The notes beneath the pieces were generated by a model that did no database searches, had not been told where the DNA came from, and saw nothing but the letters and a program-made list of their open reading frames with translations. Positions 17,564-26,176 of a DNA stretch of 64,000 bases are shown in pieces. The stretch is from DASZRZ01 sp963732925 (GTDB taxonomy: Bacteria; Acidobacteriota; Terriglobia; Terriglobales; Acidobacteriaceae), in assembly GCA_963732925.1 (NCBI GenBank), contig CAVTBJ010000004.1:124001-188000 (forward strand). Direction: 5' to 3'. The number at the start of each line of letters is the position of its first letter. The stretch's first letter is position 1. A program made the translations under genes and the position numbers.

Positions 17564-18814
17564 CTATACCTTGGTATCCGTCAACTGATCCACAGCGCGC
17601 AGCTGCGGAAAGCGCCAGGCCCAGATCAGCGTCACCAGAATCGTTCCCAATCCTCCTAGAACAACCGCAGGAACCGGCCCCAGCCATTGAGCCGTAATCC
17701 CGGACTCGAATTGCCCCAGTTCGTTGGAAGCACCGACAAAAATGAGCTCCACGGCATTGACCCGGCCACGCATGAAGTCAGGCGTTGCCAGTTGCACCAG
17801 GGTTCCGCGTACCACCACACTGACCATGTCCGCCGCGCCCACCAGCAGCAGTGCAAGCAGAGAGAGGACCATGCTGCGCGACAGGCCGAACACCATGGTG
17901 AAGACTCCGAAGCCAGCAACACACCACAGCATGGTGGCGCCGGCGCGCTTTCGCAGCGGACGGTAGGCCAGGAAAGTGGCCATGGAGACAGCGCCGACGG
18001 CGGGCGCGCTGCGCAGCACTCCCAGGCCCCAGGGACCGGTGTGCAGAATCTCGCGGGCGTAAACCGGCAGCAGGGCAACAGCGCCTCCCAGCAGCACGGC
18101 GAAAAGATCGAGCGAAATGGCGCCTAGCAGCAGGCGTTGATCGCGAATATAACGCAGGCCGGCGAGGACGGTGCGCAGGCTGATCTCTTCACGCTCCCGC
18201 GGTTTGACCGGACGGGTGCGGATCCCGAAGGTGGAAATCATGGCGGCCAGCCCGGTGATGATGGCAAGCACGTATACCGCCCAGGGACCTCGAAACAAAG
18301 CATAAATGAGGCCGCCGATTGCCGGGCCCAGGACGGTGGCCGCCTGAAAAAAGGTTCCATTCCAGGCCACGGCGTTGGCGAGGTCTTCATCGGCTACCAA
18401 CTGGGGCAGAAGCGAACGGCTGACAGGTCCGGAAAAGGCGCGCACCACTCCTACGAGAACCAGCGCGCCATAAATGGGATGAACCGAACTGGGGACCAGC
18501 AGCGTGCTGACCAGCAGCAGCCCAGAACAGACGGCGAATGCCCCGTAGCAGACGGTGAGAAGCTTGCGGCGATCCAGGATGTCGGCCACGTGGCCGGCGA
18601 CCAGAAACAAGGCAAAAATAGGGAGAAACTGCACCAGACCGACCAGCCCGAGATCGAAGGGCTCGCGAGTGATCTCATACACCTGCCAGCCAACCGCGAC
18701 AGACTGCATCTCCAGCGTCAGAACAATGAAAAAGCGCGCCAGTTGGTAGCGGAAGAAGCTGGGATAGGCGAATGCAGCCAGGCCCGAGAGTGTGGGTTTC
18801 TCAGTTGAAGACAT
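17564..18814 (-). CDS. MFS efflux transporter (EntS/DHA3-like)
   Basis: 416 residues from ATG 18814, with GGAAAGA directly upstream; a TTG nine bases earlier is the alternative. About 12 membrane segments are present. The family loop motif GHVADILDRRK follows segment 2 and a related RGRVNAVELIFVG lies in the C-terminal half. The N-terminus (FFRYQLARFFIVLTLEMQSVAVGWQVYEIT) is typical of DHA3/EntS-type exporters such as enterobactin or macrolide exporters. It is convergent with the downstream LuxR gene. The substrate cannot be deduced, and no siderophore or antibiotic gene is nearby. Confidence 0.85.
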   Translation of the reverse strand: MSSTEKPTLSGLAAFAYPSFFRYQLARFFIVLTLEMQSVAVGWQVYEITREPFDLGLVGLVQFLPIFALFLVAGHVADILDRRKLLTVCYGAFAVCSGLLLVSTLLVPSSVHPIYGALVLVGVVRAFSGPVSRSLLPQLVADEDLANAVAWNGTFFQAATVLGPAIGGLIYALFRGPWAVYVLAIITGLAAMISTFGIRTRPVKPREREEISLRTVLAGLRYIRDQRLLLGAISLDLFAVLLGGAVALLPVYAREILHTGPWGLGVLRSAPAVGAVSMATFLAYRPLRKRAGATMLWCVAGFGVFTMVFGLSRSMVLSLLALLLVGAADMVSVVVRGTLVQLATPDFMRGRVNAVELIFVGASNELGQFESGITAQWLGPVPAVVLGGLGTILVTLIWAWRFPQLRAVDQLTDTKV

Positions 18815-19036
18815 TCTTTCCAACGCGCGAACTTCCGTTCACGCCAATTCGCATCTTCTGGGCGGAGACCGATGAGACTGGCTAACTCAGCGCCGGTTGG
18901 GTTCGTCGGTTGGACGACGATAGCGACTATCCTACTCTCCAGGGCGCATGCTGCGGAAGTCGGCACTTAAGGGGGAGAAACAATGCCTTTTTCGGATTCG
19001 CCGGCAGACATGGCTGCTTGCCATAACCCGCCGCTC

Positions 19037-19079
19037 TCAAAATCGGTCACACGGGAACCACCTGGAGGATGGATCAGGT
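19037..19079 (+). repeat. Short relic matching the sugar-phosphate-isomerase gene
   Basis: 43 nt that match 21072-21114 (inside the first isomerase gene) at 40 of 43 positions, in the same orientation, encoding KIGHTGTTWRMDQV versus KIGHTGITWPMDQV. Similarity stops abruptly at both ends. It lies in the noncoding 18815-19093 stretch between the MFS gene and the sulfatase stop. It is probably a remnant of a deleted third copy or a recombination footprint. Confidence 0.6.
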
Positions 19080-19093
19080 TCCAGCATGGGCTA

Positions 19094-20716
19094 TTAGGTG
19101 TGAACCTTCGGCAATGCTGGTGGAGTTTTGGTCACCTGTCGGCCAGGACGGGTTGCCAATTCGGGTGATATTTCTTGGTGAGCGCATTCGGCCTGGCCAG
19201 GACCGAGCCGCCCCGCGAGAATTCGGAACAACTCATCAGGAGTCTGCTTCTGAAGCATTGCCTCGAGTACCTGATTCTGTTTCCTGAATGCTGCCTCAGT
19301 AATTCGATTGGGATCCACAAGTGATGTGAGAAGGGCGTGTAGCTCCTGCACAATCGAAGCGTTCGCAGGATCATTTGCCAGATTGTTGATTTCGCCAGGA
19401 TCCTCCTGGAGATTGAAAAGCAACTTCTCGTCGTACCAGGCAAAGTAAACGTATTTCCAGTTCCCCTTCCGTATCATGAAGGAACCGGTGCAATTTCCTT
19501 CTGAATGCGATTCAGCGTAGACAAACTCGGGCGGCGCGGACCGACTACTCTGGATCATCGGCAGCAGGGAATGCCCGCGAAGACCGCCCGGCTGGAGCAT
19601 GCCTGCAAAATCAAGCAGCGTCGCGACAAGATCGACGTGGGAAACGGGGCTCTCGATCTCCCTGCCAGCGGGTAGACCTGCGCCTGCCAAAATCATGGGC
19701 ACGCGCGCCGCGCCCTCCAGCAGGTTGTTCTTGAGCCAGAGTCCGTGCTCGCCGAGCATTTCACCGTGGTCCGATGTGTATATGACCAGAGTATTCTTAA
19801 GCTCGCCCGCTTCTTCGAGCGCATCCAGTAACTTGCCAATCATGCCGTCAAGCTCTGTAATCATCCCGTAATACGCAGTTCGCGCCCTGCGAATCCGCTC
19901 TTCGGGAATGGGAGTGGCGATCATCTTGAATTGGCGCAGAATCTGAAAATCGAGAGGCATTTTCTCGATATATCCCGAGGGAACATTCGGCAGGCGCACC
20001 TGGTCAGGAGGGTACAAATCCCAGTACTTTTGAGGCGCGCCAAAGGGAGGATGAGGCATGGTGAATCCGAGATAAGCGGCCCAGGGCTTGCCGGTATTTT
20101 TCACCTCATTGCGAAGGAATCCTAATCCGGCTTGCAAGACCTCTTGGTCGTGCTTTCCCATCTCTTCAACCTTGCCGTCAACCTGCTTGCGTTCGTCCAC
20201 GCGATAGCACATCGGCCTGCGAAACAGTGACGTAACATCCGGGTGCTCAAAGTGTCCATGCGAGGTGTGGACCTGTTGAAAGCCCAGGTCTGCTTTGGGG
20301 GTCAGCTCCAATTTGCCAGTCGCCCAGCAGAAATACCCCGCCTGCTGCAAGTAATTTCCCCAGGTTGGAGTTTGTCCTTCAAAAGGTGTGCTGTTGCAAT
20401 ACGAACTCACGTCAGAAGCGAATCGCCCTGTCATCAGACTGGCGCGTGCGGGCGTGCAAACCGGGGAGACACAATAAGCGTTTTTAAAATGGACACCCGT
20501 AGAAGCCAGCCGCTCCAAGTTTGGTGTTCTCACCGGCACAACCTCTCCCGGCCCACCCAGCAACATGGGCCCGCTGTGCTGATCCGAACATATAAAAACA
20601 ATATTCGGCCTTTTCCGGATGGAAGCTTGCGAAAAAGCTGCCCCATTCAGTGCTCCTGAAGCGACCACCCCGGAAAGAACAGATTGGCCGAACTTCCGCC
20701 TTGAAATTCCAGACAT
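19094..20716 (-). CDS. Tat-exported type I sulfatase
   Basis: 540 residues. A twin-arginine signal (SRRKFGQSVLSGVVASGA) is followed by the alkaline-phosphatase/sulfatase fold. The formylglycine motif is CTPAR within SPVCTPARASLMTGR, where Cys is matured to formylglycine. Metal ligands are visible in the N-terminal SDQHSGP and the later YTSDHGEMLGEHG. The C-terminal WKYVYF...LLFNLQEDPGEINNLA block is typical of S1 sulfatases. It would hydrolyse sulfate esters, possibly of polysaccharides, in the periplasm. It needs a formylglycine-generating enzyme, which is not in this window. It is divergent from the isomerase pair, which suggests sulfated sugar use, though the substrate is unknown. Confidence 0.9.
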   Translation of the reverse strand: MSGISRRKFGQSVLSGVVASGALNGAAFSQASIRKRPNIVFICSDQHSGPMLLGGPGEVVPVRTPNLERLASTGVHFKNAYCVSPVCTPARASLMTGRFASDVSSYCNSTPFEGQTPTWGNYLQQAGYFCWATGKLELTPKADLGFQQVHTSHGHFEHPDVTSLFRRPMCYRVDERKQVDGKVEEMGKHDQEVLQAGLGFLRNEVKNTGKPWAAYLGFTMPHPPFGAPQKYWDLYPPDQVRLPNVPSGYIEKMPLDFQILRQFKMIATPIPEERIRRARTAYYGMITELDGMIGKLLDALEEAGELKNTLVIYTSDHGEMLGEHGLWLKNNLLEGAARVPMILAGAGLPAGREIESPVSHVDLVATLLDFAGMLQPGGLRGHSLLPMIQSSRSAPPEFVYAESHSEGNCTGSFMIRKGNWKYVYFAWYDEKLLFNLQEDPGEINNLANDPANASIVQELHALLTSLVDPNRITEAAFRKQNQVLEAMLQKQTPDELFRILAGRLGPGQAECAHQEISPELATRPGRQVTKTPPALPKVHT

Positions 20717-20953
20717 CAGGCTTCTCCTCGTCTACTGCGCTGCTGGCCACCAGACAGCGATTCCCAAGCATAACAACGCCTGAGAAGCTGCCGTAGAGCT
20801 TTTTACCCGCACGCCGGCGGGGAACGACTGCCCAAGCAACCCTAATCTGCTTGCCGGTGTTTCTTGCTCGTGCCAAAATTAGTTCGAGGTTTGGCTTAAT
20901 TGAGGTTTCCAGGGGCCAACCAAGTCGTGAGAGTGCACTGTGGAAAGGGAGCA

Positions 20954-21889
20954 ATGAAGGAAAAACTCAGCCGGCGTGACTTTGCAAAGAAGATGGCCCT
21001 GGGAGCAACTGCAGCCGCGCTGCCGATGTCCCTTGTTAATTCGGTGAGCGCCAAGGCGAAGACCAGAAATATCAAAATCGGTCACACGGGAATCACCTGG
21101 CCGATGGATCAGGTGGATCAGGCAATTATGGATACAGCCAGCCTGGGCTACTGGGGATTTGAGACATTTGGTTTCAGCCTGGAACAGTGGGAGGCCAAAG
21201 GCGGATTGGGCCGTGTTCTGGAAGAGAACAAGCTGCCGCTGATTTCCGGCTATATCACCTTCCCGCTGACCGATCCTGCCAAGCGCAAGGATTCCATGGA
21301 CCAGTTAATCAGCCAGGTCAAGCTGGTCAAGAAGTACGGAGGCACTGTAGTCGTGCTGGGGCCGAACCAGGTGGACCGTGCTCATTACAACTTCGCCGAG
21401 CATAAGGCTGACATCATTGCGGCTACCAATGAGGTCGGGAAGATGATCAGCGACCAGGGATTGACCGCAGCATTCCACCAGCACACCGGCACCTGTGTCG
21501 AGTCTCGCGACGAGACCTATGCGACCATGGAAGCCGTGGATCATAAATACGTGCGCTTCGGCCCGGATATCGGCCAGCTTCGCAAAGGTGGTCAGGATCC
21601 CGTGAAGGTGGTGAAGGATTTCCTTCCCATCGTGGAGCACATGCACCTGAAGGACTGGAACGGTGGCCAGTATTATCTGGAATATTGTCCCCTGGGGGAA
21701 GGCAAAGTAGACGTTCCCGCCATTCTTGACCTGATGGATGGCCGCAAGATCAAGGGCATGGTCATGGTGGAACTCGACGGCCAGCACTTCAGCCCCAACA
21801 AGCTTCCGGCCCCGGAGACTCCAAAGGAAGCGGCAGCTAAAGCCAAAGACTACCTGGAGAAGCAGGGAGTAAAGTTCAGAACCACCTAG
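20954..21889 (+). CDS. Tat-exported sugar phosphate isomerase/epimerase-like protein 1
   Basis: 311 residues from ATG 20954 (AAGGGAG upstream; an in-frame TTG at 20900 lacks one). A Tat signal (LSRRDFAKKMALGATAAALP) precedes a xylose-isomerase-like TIM barrel (AP-endonuclease family 2): GHTGITWP, GFETFG, AFHQHTGTCVES (likely His/Glu metal ligands), FGPDIGQL, HMHLKDW and VELDG. These proteins isomerise or epimerise sugars or inosose-like compounds, but Tat-exported members are poorly characterised. It is closely related to the next gene and followed by a terminator. It belongs to a plus-strand catabolic run with SMP-30 and methylmalonate-semialdehyde dehydrogenase. Confidence 0.87.
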   Translation: MKEKLSRRDFAKKMALGATAAALPMSLVNSVSAKAKTRNIKIGHTGITWPMDQVDQAIMDTASLGYWGFETFGFSLEQWEAKGGLGRVLEENKLPLISGYITFPLTDPAKRKDSMDQLISQVKLVKKYGGTVVVLGPNQVDRAHYNFAEHKADIIAATNEVGKMISDQGLTAAFHQHTGTCVESRDETYATMEAVDHKYVRFGPDIGQLRKGGQDPVKVVKDFLPIVEHMHLKDWNGGQYYLEYCPLGEGKVDVPAILDLMDGRKIKGMVMVELDGQHFSPNKLPAPETPKEAAAKAKDYLEKQGVKFRTT

Positions 21890-21911
21890 GTGGATGAAAC
21901 GAATGATTTGG

Positions 21912-21941
21912 AAACCGGCCGCCCTCGACCGGTTTTCTTTT
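21912..21941 (+). terminator. Terminator after isomerase 1
   Basis: AAACCGG (21912-21918) and CCGGTTT (21929-21935) with a 10-base loop, then TCTTTT. It sits 23 nt after the isomerase stop. Confidence 0.75.
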
Positions 21942-22148
21942 GTGTCGAACACTGGGCACGCGGCCCGGCGGCAGACTCCTTAAGGATTGAACAAAAGGTC
22001 AGCGACTCCAACCTGATTCAGAATCACCGAGGCGGCCGAGGGCGATCGGTCTCCAAGAGTCTGCAGATTTGCGCAGTTGTTCGGGGGCGGAACTCATGCC
22101 AGAATGCTTCCGCTTCTTACCCATCCCACGGTCATTTTGGAGGGCAGT

Positions 22149-23057
22149 ATGAGCAAGAAACTAACGCGACGCGACTTCACCAAAGTGATGGCCATGGGAG
22201 CGGCCGCGGCAGCGCTGCCCCTGCCATTGAGCGCAGCCACAATGCGCACCATCCAGGTCGGACATACGGGCATCACCTGGCCGGGAGATGAAGTTGATCA
22301 GGCGGTGAAGGACGTGGCCGGGCTGGGATTCGCCGGATTTGAAACCTTCGGGAAAACCCTGCAGGATTGGGAAAGCAAGGGCGGGTTTGGACAAGTGTTG
22401 GAGAAGTACAACCTGCCACTGATCTCCGGATACTGCACGTTCAACATGACCGAAAAGGACAAGCGTCAGGAATCGATGGAGGAAATGAAGCAGCAGGCGG
22501 CACTGGTAAAAAAGCTCGGCGGCAGGGTGATCGTGCTAGGGCCGAACGGGGTCAAACGCGACCAATACAACTTTGCCGATTACAAGAGCAACATCATCGA
22601 ATCGGTGAACGAGGTCTCCAAGATGATTTCCGGCATGGGACTGACTTCAGCCTTTCACCAGCATACCGGAACCTGTGTGGAGTCGCGCGACGAGACCTAT
22701 GCGCTGATGGAAGCGGTGGACACGCGCTACGCGAGATTCGGACCGGATATTGGCCAGTTGCAGAAGGGCGGCGCCGATCCCGTGCAGGTGGTAAAGGACT
22801 TTCTGGACATCGTGGAACACATGCACCTGAAGGACTATAACGGCGGCCCATACCACGTTGGGTATTGTCCTCTGGGAGAAGGGGAAGTCCATATTCCGGC
22901 GATTCTGGACATGATGGAGGACCGCAAGCTGAAGGGCATGATTATGGTGGAACTGGATGGCGGTGGCCGCCAAAATCCCGCGCCGGAATCCCCTCTCGAG
23001 GATGCCACCAGAGCCAAGAAATACCTCGTCGGGCAGGGCGTGAGATTTAATTCCTGA
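22149..23057 (+). CDS. Tat-exported sugar phosphate isomerase/epimerase-like protein 2
   Basis: 302 residues from ATG 22149 with GGAGGG upstream. It has the same build as isomerase 1: a Tat signal (LTRRDFTKVMAMGAAAAALP), then GHTGITWP, GFETFG, FHQHTGTCVESRDETYA, FGPDIGQLQKGG, HMHLKDYNGG, GEGEVHIPAILDMM and VELDGG. Putative metal-binding His and Glu residues are conserved between the two copies. The tandem pair has a period of about 1.2 kb and each copy has its own promoter region, because a terminator separates them. The substrate specificity may differ, since the segments after VELDG (HFSPNK versus GRQNP) and the N-termini have diverged most. Confidence 0.87.
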   Translation: MSKKLTRRDFTKVMAMGAAAAALPLPLSAATMRTIQVGHTGITWPGDEVDQAVKDVAGLGFAGFETFGKTLQDWESKGGFGQVLEKYNLPLISGYCTFNMTEKDKRQESMEEMKQQAALVKKLGGRVIVLGPNGVKRDQYNFADYKSNIIESVNEVSKMISGMGLTSAFHQHTGTCVESRDETYALMEAVDTRYARFGPDIGQLQKGGADPVQVVKDFLDIVEHMHLKDYNGGPYHVGYCPLGEGEVHIPAILDMMEDRKLKGMIMVELDGGGRQNPAPESPLEDATRAKKYLVGQGVRFNS

Positions 23058-23444
23058 CACGGTTCGTAGTAGGACGTCGGCGGAATGCATCGCTTCGATC
23101 GCGATCCAATGGAACTCCGGACGTGCTTCTGGCCACGGCTGCCAGAAACTCAGCCCGGCGGCGACGGGATGAAGCTTCAAGGATGCGACTCACGCGTCCC
23201 CCTTGTTGTACTTCAGGAACAGGCGAATTTAGGACCCACAGGCGCTGCGGGCCAAGATACGCTGCTGACCGCCCCGGCCGAATCTTGACTCGCATTGTGC
23301 CGGGTTGCTACCCTTGCTGATTCCAGCCATGCTGGACGCAGACTGTACATAGCCTGTAGTATCCGTCACGCGCAAAACCGGCGCGCGCCGGGGACCCTGG
23401 CACAGAGCTGGCTGTGTGCTTCTATCCTCAAAGAGCGGGCACCC
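23058..23444. other. Gene-free stretch upstream of the SMP-30 gene
   Basis: 387 nt with no supported gene. TTGACT at 23285-23290 is a possible -35 box for the SMP-30 gene, but no convincing -10 follows at the right distance. Nothing else stands out. Confidence 0.4.
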
Positions 23445-24284
23445 GTGAAACCGAATCCTATCCTCGATTTTGGAATCGACAAGAAATCTCTGCAGTATGT
23501 CGGACATGACTTGCACCGTCCAGAGTGCATTCTGGCGGAGCCGGACGGCGGCCTGTGGGCGGCCGACGCGCGCGGTGGGGTGACCCACATCATGCCCAAC
23601 GGCGAACAGCGGCTTGTTACCCAGACCCAATCCGAGCACTTTGACACGGCGGGGGACGAAGCAACACGCTATCTCACCGGCACTCTGCCCAACGGCCTGG
23701 CATTCGCCGAAAACGGCGACTTCCTGATCTCCAACTTCGGTACCGATCGTCTGGAATTGATGAGCCGCGATGGCACTACTACGGTCATGGCAGACAGCAT
23801 CGAAGGCGAGCCTATCGGCAAGGTTAACTTCGTTTTGCGCGACTCCAAGGGCCGGATCTGGATCACGGTTTCCACGCGCATCAAGAACTGGATGCATGCC
23901 CTGCGCAACGACCTGCCCGACGGCTACGTAGCGCGTTACATCGACGGCAAGTTCCGCATCGTGGCTGACGGATTCCACTTTACAAACGAGATCCGTTTCG
24001 ACGCCAATGAAGAATTCATGTACATCGTGGAAACCACGGGCGGACACATCAGCCGCATGCGGCTGGACGAGAAGGGCAATTTGAAAGACCGGGAAATTTT
24101 CGGGCCCTCCAGCCTGGGGAAAGGCGCATGGCCGGACGGCATTGCCTTCGACAGCTACGGCAACCTGTGGGGAACCATGGTGTATTCCGACAAGCTGTTC
24201 GTGCTGACGCCGCAGGGAGACATGCGACTGCTGCTCGATGAAGGCGATCCGCAAAAGGTCGACGCGCTGGAAAAACTGGTGTAG
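23445..24284 (+). CDS. SMP-30/gluconolactonase-family protein, cut short by an in-frame TAG
   Basis: 279 residues from GTG 23445 to TAG 24282-24284. Beta-propeller lactonase motifs are HRPECILAEPDGGLWAADA, GTLPNGLAFAENGDFLISN, FHFTNEIRFDANEEF and AWPDGIAFDSYGNLW. The family hydrolyses sugar lactones such as gluconolactone with a bound divalent metal. The frame continues past the TAG to 24500 and encodes the missing last blade, so the true gene is 23445-24500. A single C to T change in a CAG codon would explain the stop. It may be a genuine loss, an assembly error, or read-through; only the first two are common. It sits upstream of methylmalonate-semialdehyde dehydrogenase on the same strand. 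Confidence 0.85.
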   Translation: MKPNPILDFGIDKKSLQYVGHDLHRPECILAEPDGGLWAADARGGVTHIMPNGEQRLVTQTQSEHFDTAGDEATRYLTGTLPNGLAFAENGDFLISNFGTDRLELMSRDGTTTVMADSIEGEPIGKVNFVLRDSKGRIWITVSTRIKNWMHALRNDLPDGYVARYIDGKFRIVADGFHFTNEIRFDANEEFMYIVETTGGHISRMRLDEKGNLKDREIFGPSSLGKGAWPDGIAFDSYGNLWGTMVYSDKLFVLTPQGDMRLLLDEGDPQKVDALEKLV

Positions 24285-24500
24285 CGCGCCGCCGTCACCG
24301 AAGACGTGCTGTTCGCCACCGGCCAGGGGGTTGCTCCCTGGATGGCCAGCGTGACCTTTGGCGGCCCCGATCTGCAGACGGCCTACATCGGATCGCTGCG
24401 GGGCAAGCGGATTCCCTATTTCCGGGCGCCGGTACCCGGGCTTCCCATGGTGCACTGGAAGGAAGCGCAGCGGCGGCAGTCTGCCGGCGCAGTCCGCTAG
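24285..24500 (+). pseudogene. Detached last propeller blade of the SMP-30 gene
   Basis: Same frame as the preceding gene, directly after its TAG. It encodes about 71 residues including LFATGQGVAPWMASVTFGGP and LQTAYIGSLRGKRIPYF, which is the usual C-terminal blade of SMP-30 proteins, and ends at TAG 24498-24500. It has no ribosome site of its own. Confidence 0.75.
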
Positions 24501-24594
24501 CGTTCGCTCCGGGACCAACCGGTTGAGCGACTTGAAATCTGCACAGGGCGACAACAGGTTCGCCCGGCAACAGTTTTGAATAAGGGGTATTCCT

Positions 24595-26079
24595 ATGACG
24601 CAAACCAGTGTGCAAGCAGTAGTGAATGCCGCCAACTACGTCGGCGGCCAGTGGCAGCAGAGCAAGTCGTCTTCGACCATGGACGTTGTGAATCCGGCAA
24701 CCGGCGAAGTGCTGGCAGCCGTCCACCTATCGAGCGCGGATGATGTAAACGCGGCGGTAGCCGCGGCTTCCGCCGCCTTTCCCGGGTGGCGGCGCACCCC
24801 GCCCCAGGACCGCATCCAGTACCTGTTCCGCTTCCGCGAACTTCTCCTGAAGCATGCCGATGAAATCGCGCGCATGACCACCATGGAAAACGGCAAGACT
24901 TTTGCCGAAGCCCGCGCCGAGCTGCAGCGCGGCATCGAGAACGTGGAGGTTTCCTGCGGCATTCCCACCCTGATGCAGGGCTATAACCTGGAGGACGTGG
25001 CCAGCGGTATTGACGAAATCATGATCCGCCAGCCCATTGGAGTGACGGCGGCCATTACGCCCTTCAATTTTCCTTCGATGATTCCACTGTGGTTCCTGCC
25101 CTACGCGGTGGCCTGCGGCAATACGTTTATCCTCAAGCCCTCCGAGCGCGTTCCGCTCACGGCGGTGAAGTTGTTTGAACTGATTCACGAGGCCGGCTTC
25201 CCCCAGGGCGTGCTGAACCTGGTGATTGGAGCCAAGCCGGCGGTGGATGCCCTGTTGCATCACCCGGAGGTGCGGGCGATCAGCTTCGTGGGATCCACTC
25301 CTGTGGCCCGTTACATCTATGCCGAAGGGTCGGCCAATGGGAAACGCGTCCAGTGCCAGGGGGGCGCCAAGAACTATGTGGTCGTCATGCCCGACGCGGA
25401 TGTGGACATGAGCGCAAAAATCGTCAGCGATAGCGCCTTCGGATGCGCCGGGCAGCGCTGCCTGGCGGTTTCGGTGGCGGTTACGGTTGGCGATGCGGCG
25501 CAGAAGTTTCCCAAGGCGCTCACGGACTTGGCATCCGGCATTAAGGTGGGAAATGGCCTCGAACAGGGCATACAGATGGGTCCGGTGATTACGCCCCAGA
25601 GCAAGGAACGCATCCTGCAGAACATCGAAAAGGGGGTAAAGAGCGGAGGCAAGCTCCTGTTGGACGGCCGTCAGGCGGGAAATGGCAAGGGCAATTTCAT
25701 CAAGCCGACTGTGATTGCCGACATCGACAGCAGCAACGAGCTGACCACCACGGAAATTTTTGGCCCGGTCCTCACCTTGAATCACGCCTCTGATCTGGAT
25801 GAGGCGATCGAGGTGTTGTCCAAAAGCCCATACGGCAATGCCTCTTCCATCTTCACCACCAGCGGCAATGCCGCCCGCAAGTTCCGCTACGAAGCTCCCA
25901 CGGGCAATGTAGGCGTGAATATCGGTGTAGCCGCTCCCATGGCGTACTTCCCCTTCAGCGGATGGAAAGACAGCTTTATGGGCGTGCTGCACGGGCAGGG
26001 CAAGGACGCGATCGAGTTCTACACCGACAAAAAGGTCGTGATCGAACGCTGGCCCAAAGAGTGGACCCGCAAGTTCTAG
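24595..26079 (+). CDS. mmsA: Methylmalonate-semialdehyde dehydrogenase (CoA-acylating)
   Basis: 494 residues, the usual family length, with AAGGGG upstream of the ATG. It is an aldehyde dehydrogenase fold protein with the NAD site (PFNFPSMIPLWFLPYAVACG, then FVGSTPVARYIY) and the catalytic Cys in the family-typical GCAGQRCLAVSV. The C-terminal FSGWKDSFMGVLHGQGKDA is also family-typical. It converts methylmalonate or malonate semialdehyde with NAD and CoA to propionyl- or acetyl-CoA, at the end of valine or myo-inositol catabolism (MmsA/IolA). The sugar-isomerase and lactonase neighbours favour a sugar or inositol role, but no iolB/C/D/G was seen. A good terminator follows. Confidence 0.93.
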   Translation: MTQTSVQAVVNAANYVGGQWQQSKSSSTMDVVNPATGEVLAAVHLSSADDVNAAVAAASAAFPGWRRTPPQDRIQYLFRFRELLLKHADEIARMTTMENGKTFAEARAELQRGIENVEVSCGIPTLMQGYNLEDVASGIDEIMIRQPIGVTAAITPFNFPSMIPLWFLPYAVACGNTFILKPSERVPLTAVKLFELIHEAGFPQGVLNLVIGAKPAVDALLHHPEVRAISFVGSTPVARYIYAEGSANGKRVQCQGGAKNYVVVMPDADVDMSAKIVSDSAFGCAGQRCLAVSVAVTVGDAAQKFPKALTDLASGIKVGNGLEQGIQMGPVITPQSKERILQNIEKGVKSGGKLLLDGRQAGNGKGNFIKPTVIADIDSSNELTTTEIFGPVLTLNHASDLDEAIEVLSKSPYGNASSIFTTSGNAARKFRYEAPTGNVGVNIGVAAPMAYFPFSGWKDSFMGVLHGQGKDAIEFYTDKKVVIERWPKEWTRKF

Positions 26080-26104
26080 GTTTGCTGACGAAGATTGACG
26101 ACAA

Positions 26105-26136
26105 GCCCCGCCGATTTTGGCGGGGTTTTGTTGTTT
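26105..26136 (+). terminator. Terminator after mmsA
   Basis: CCCCGCC (26106-26112) and GGCGGGG (26119-26125) with loop GATTTT, followed by TTTTGTTGTTT. Confidence 0.9.
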
Positions 26137-26176
26137 GCAGCGGGACGGGGAGAGGCCCCGTTTCTGCACAAACAGA

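Noticed and set aside
17564..18814. MFS gene as part of the LuxR/giant lipoprotein locus
   Set aside because: It is convergent to the second LuxR gene, has ordinary efflux-pump features and shows no operator motif.
23229..24635. 468-codon minus-strand open frame opposite the SMP-30 gene
   Set aside because: No recognisable motif; the plus strand has clear SMP-30 blades. It stays open even across the TAG, as expected for a shadow frame.
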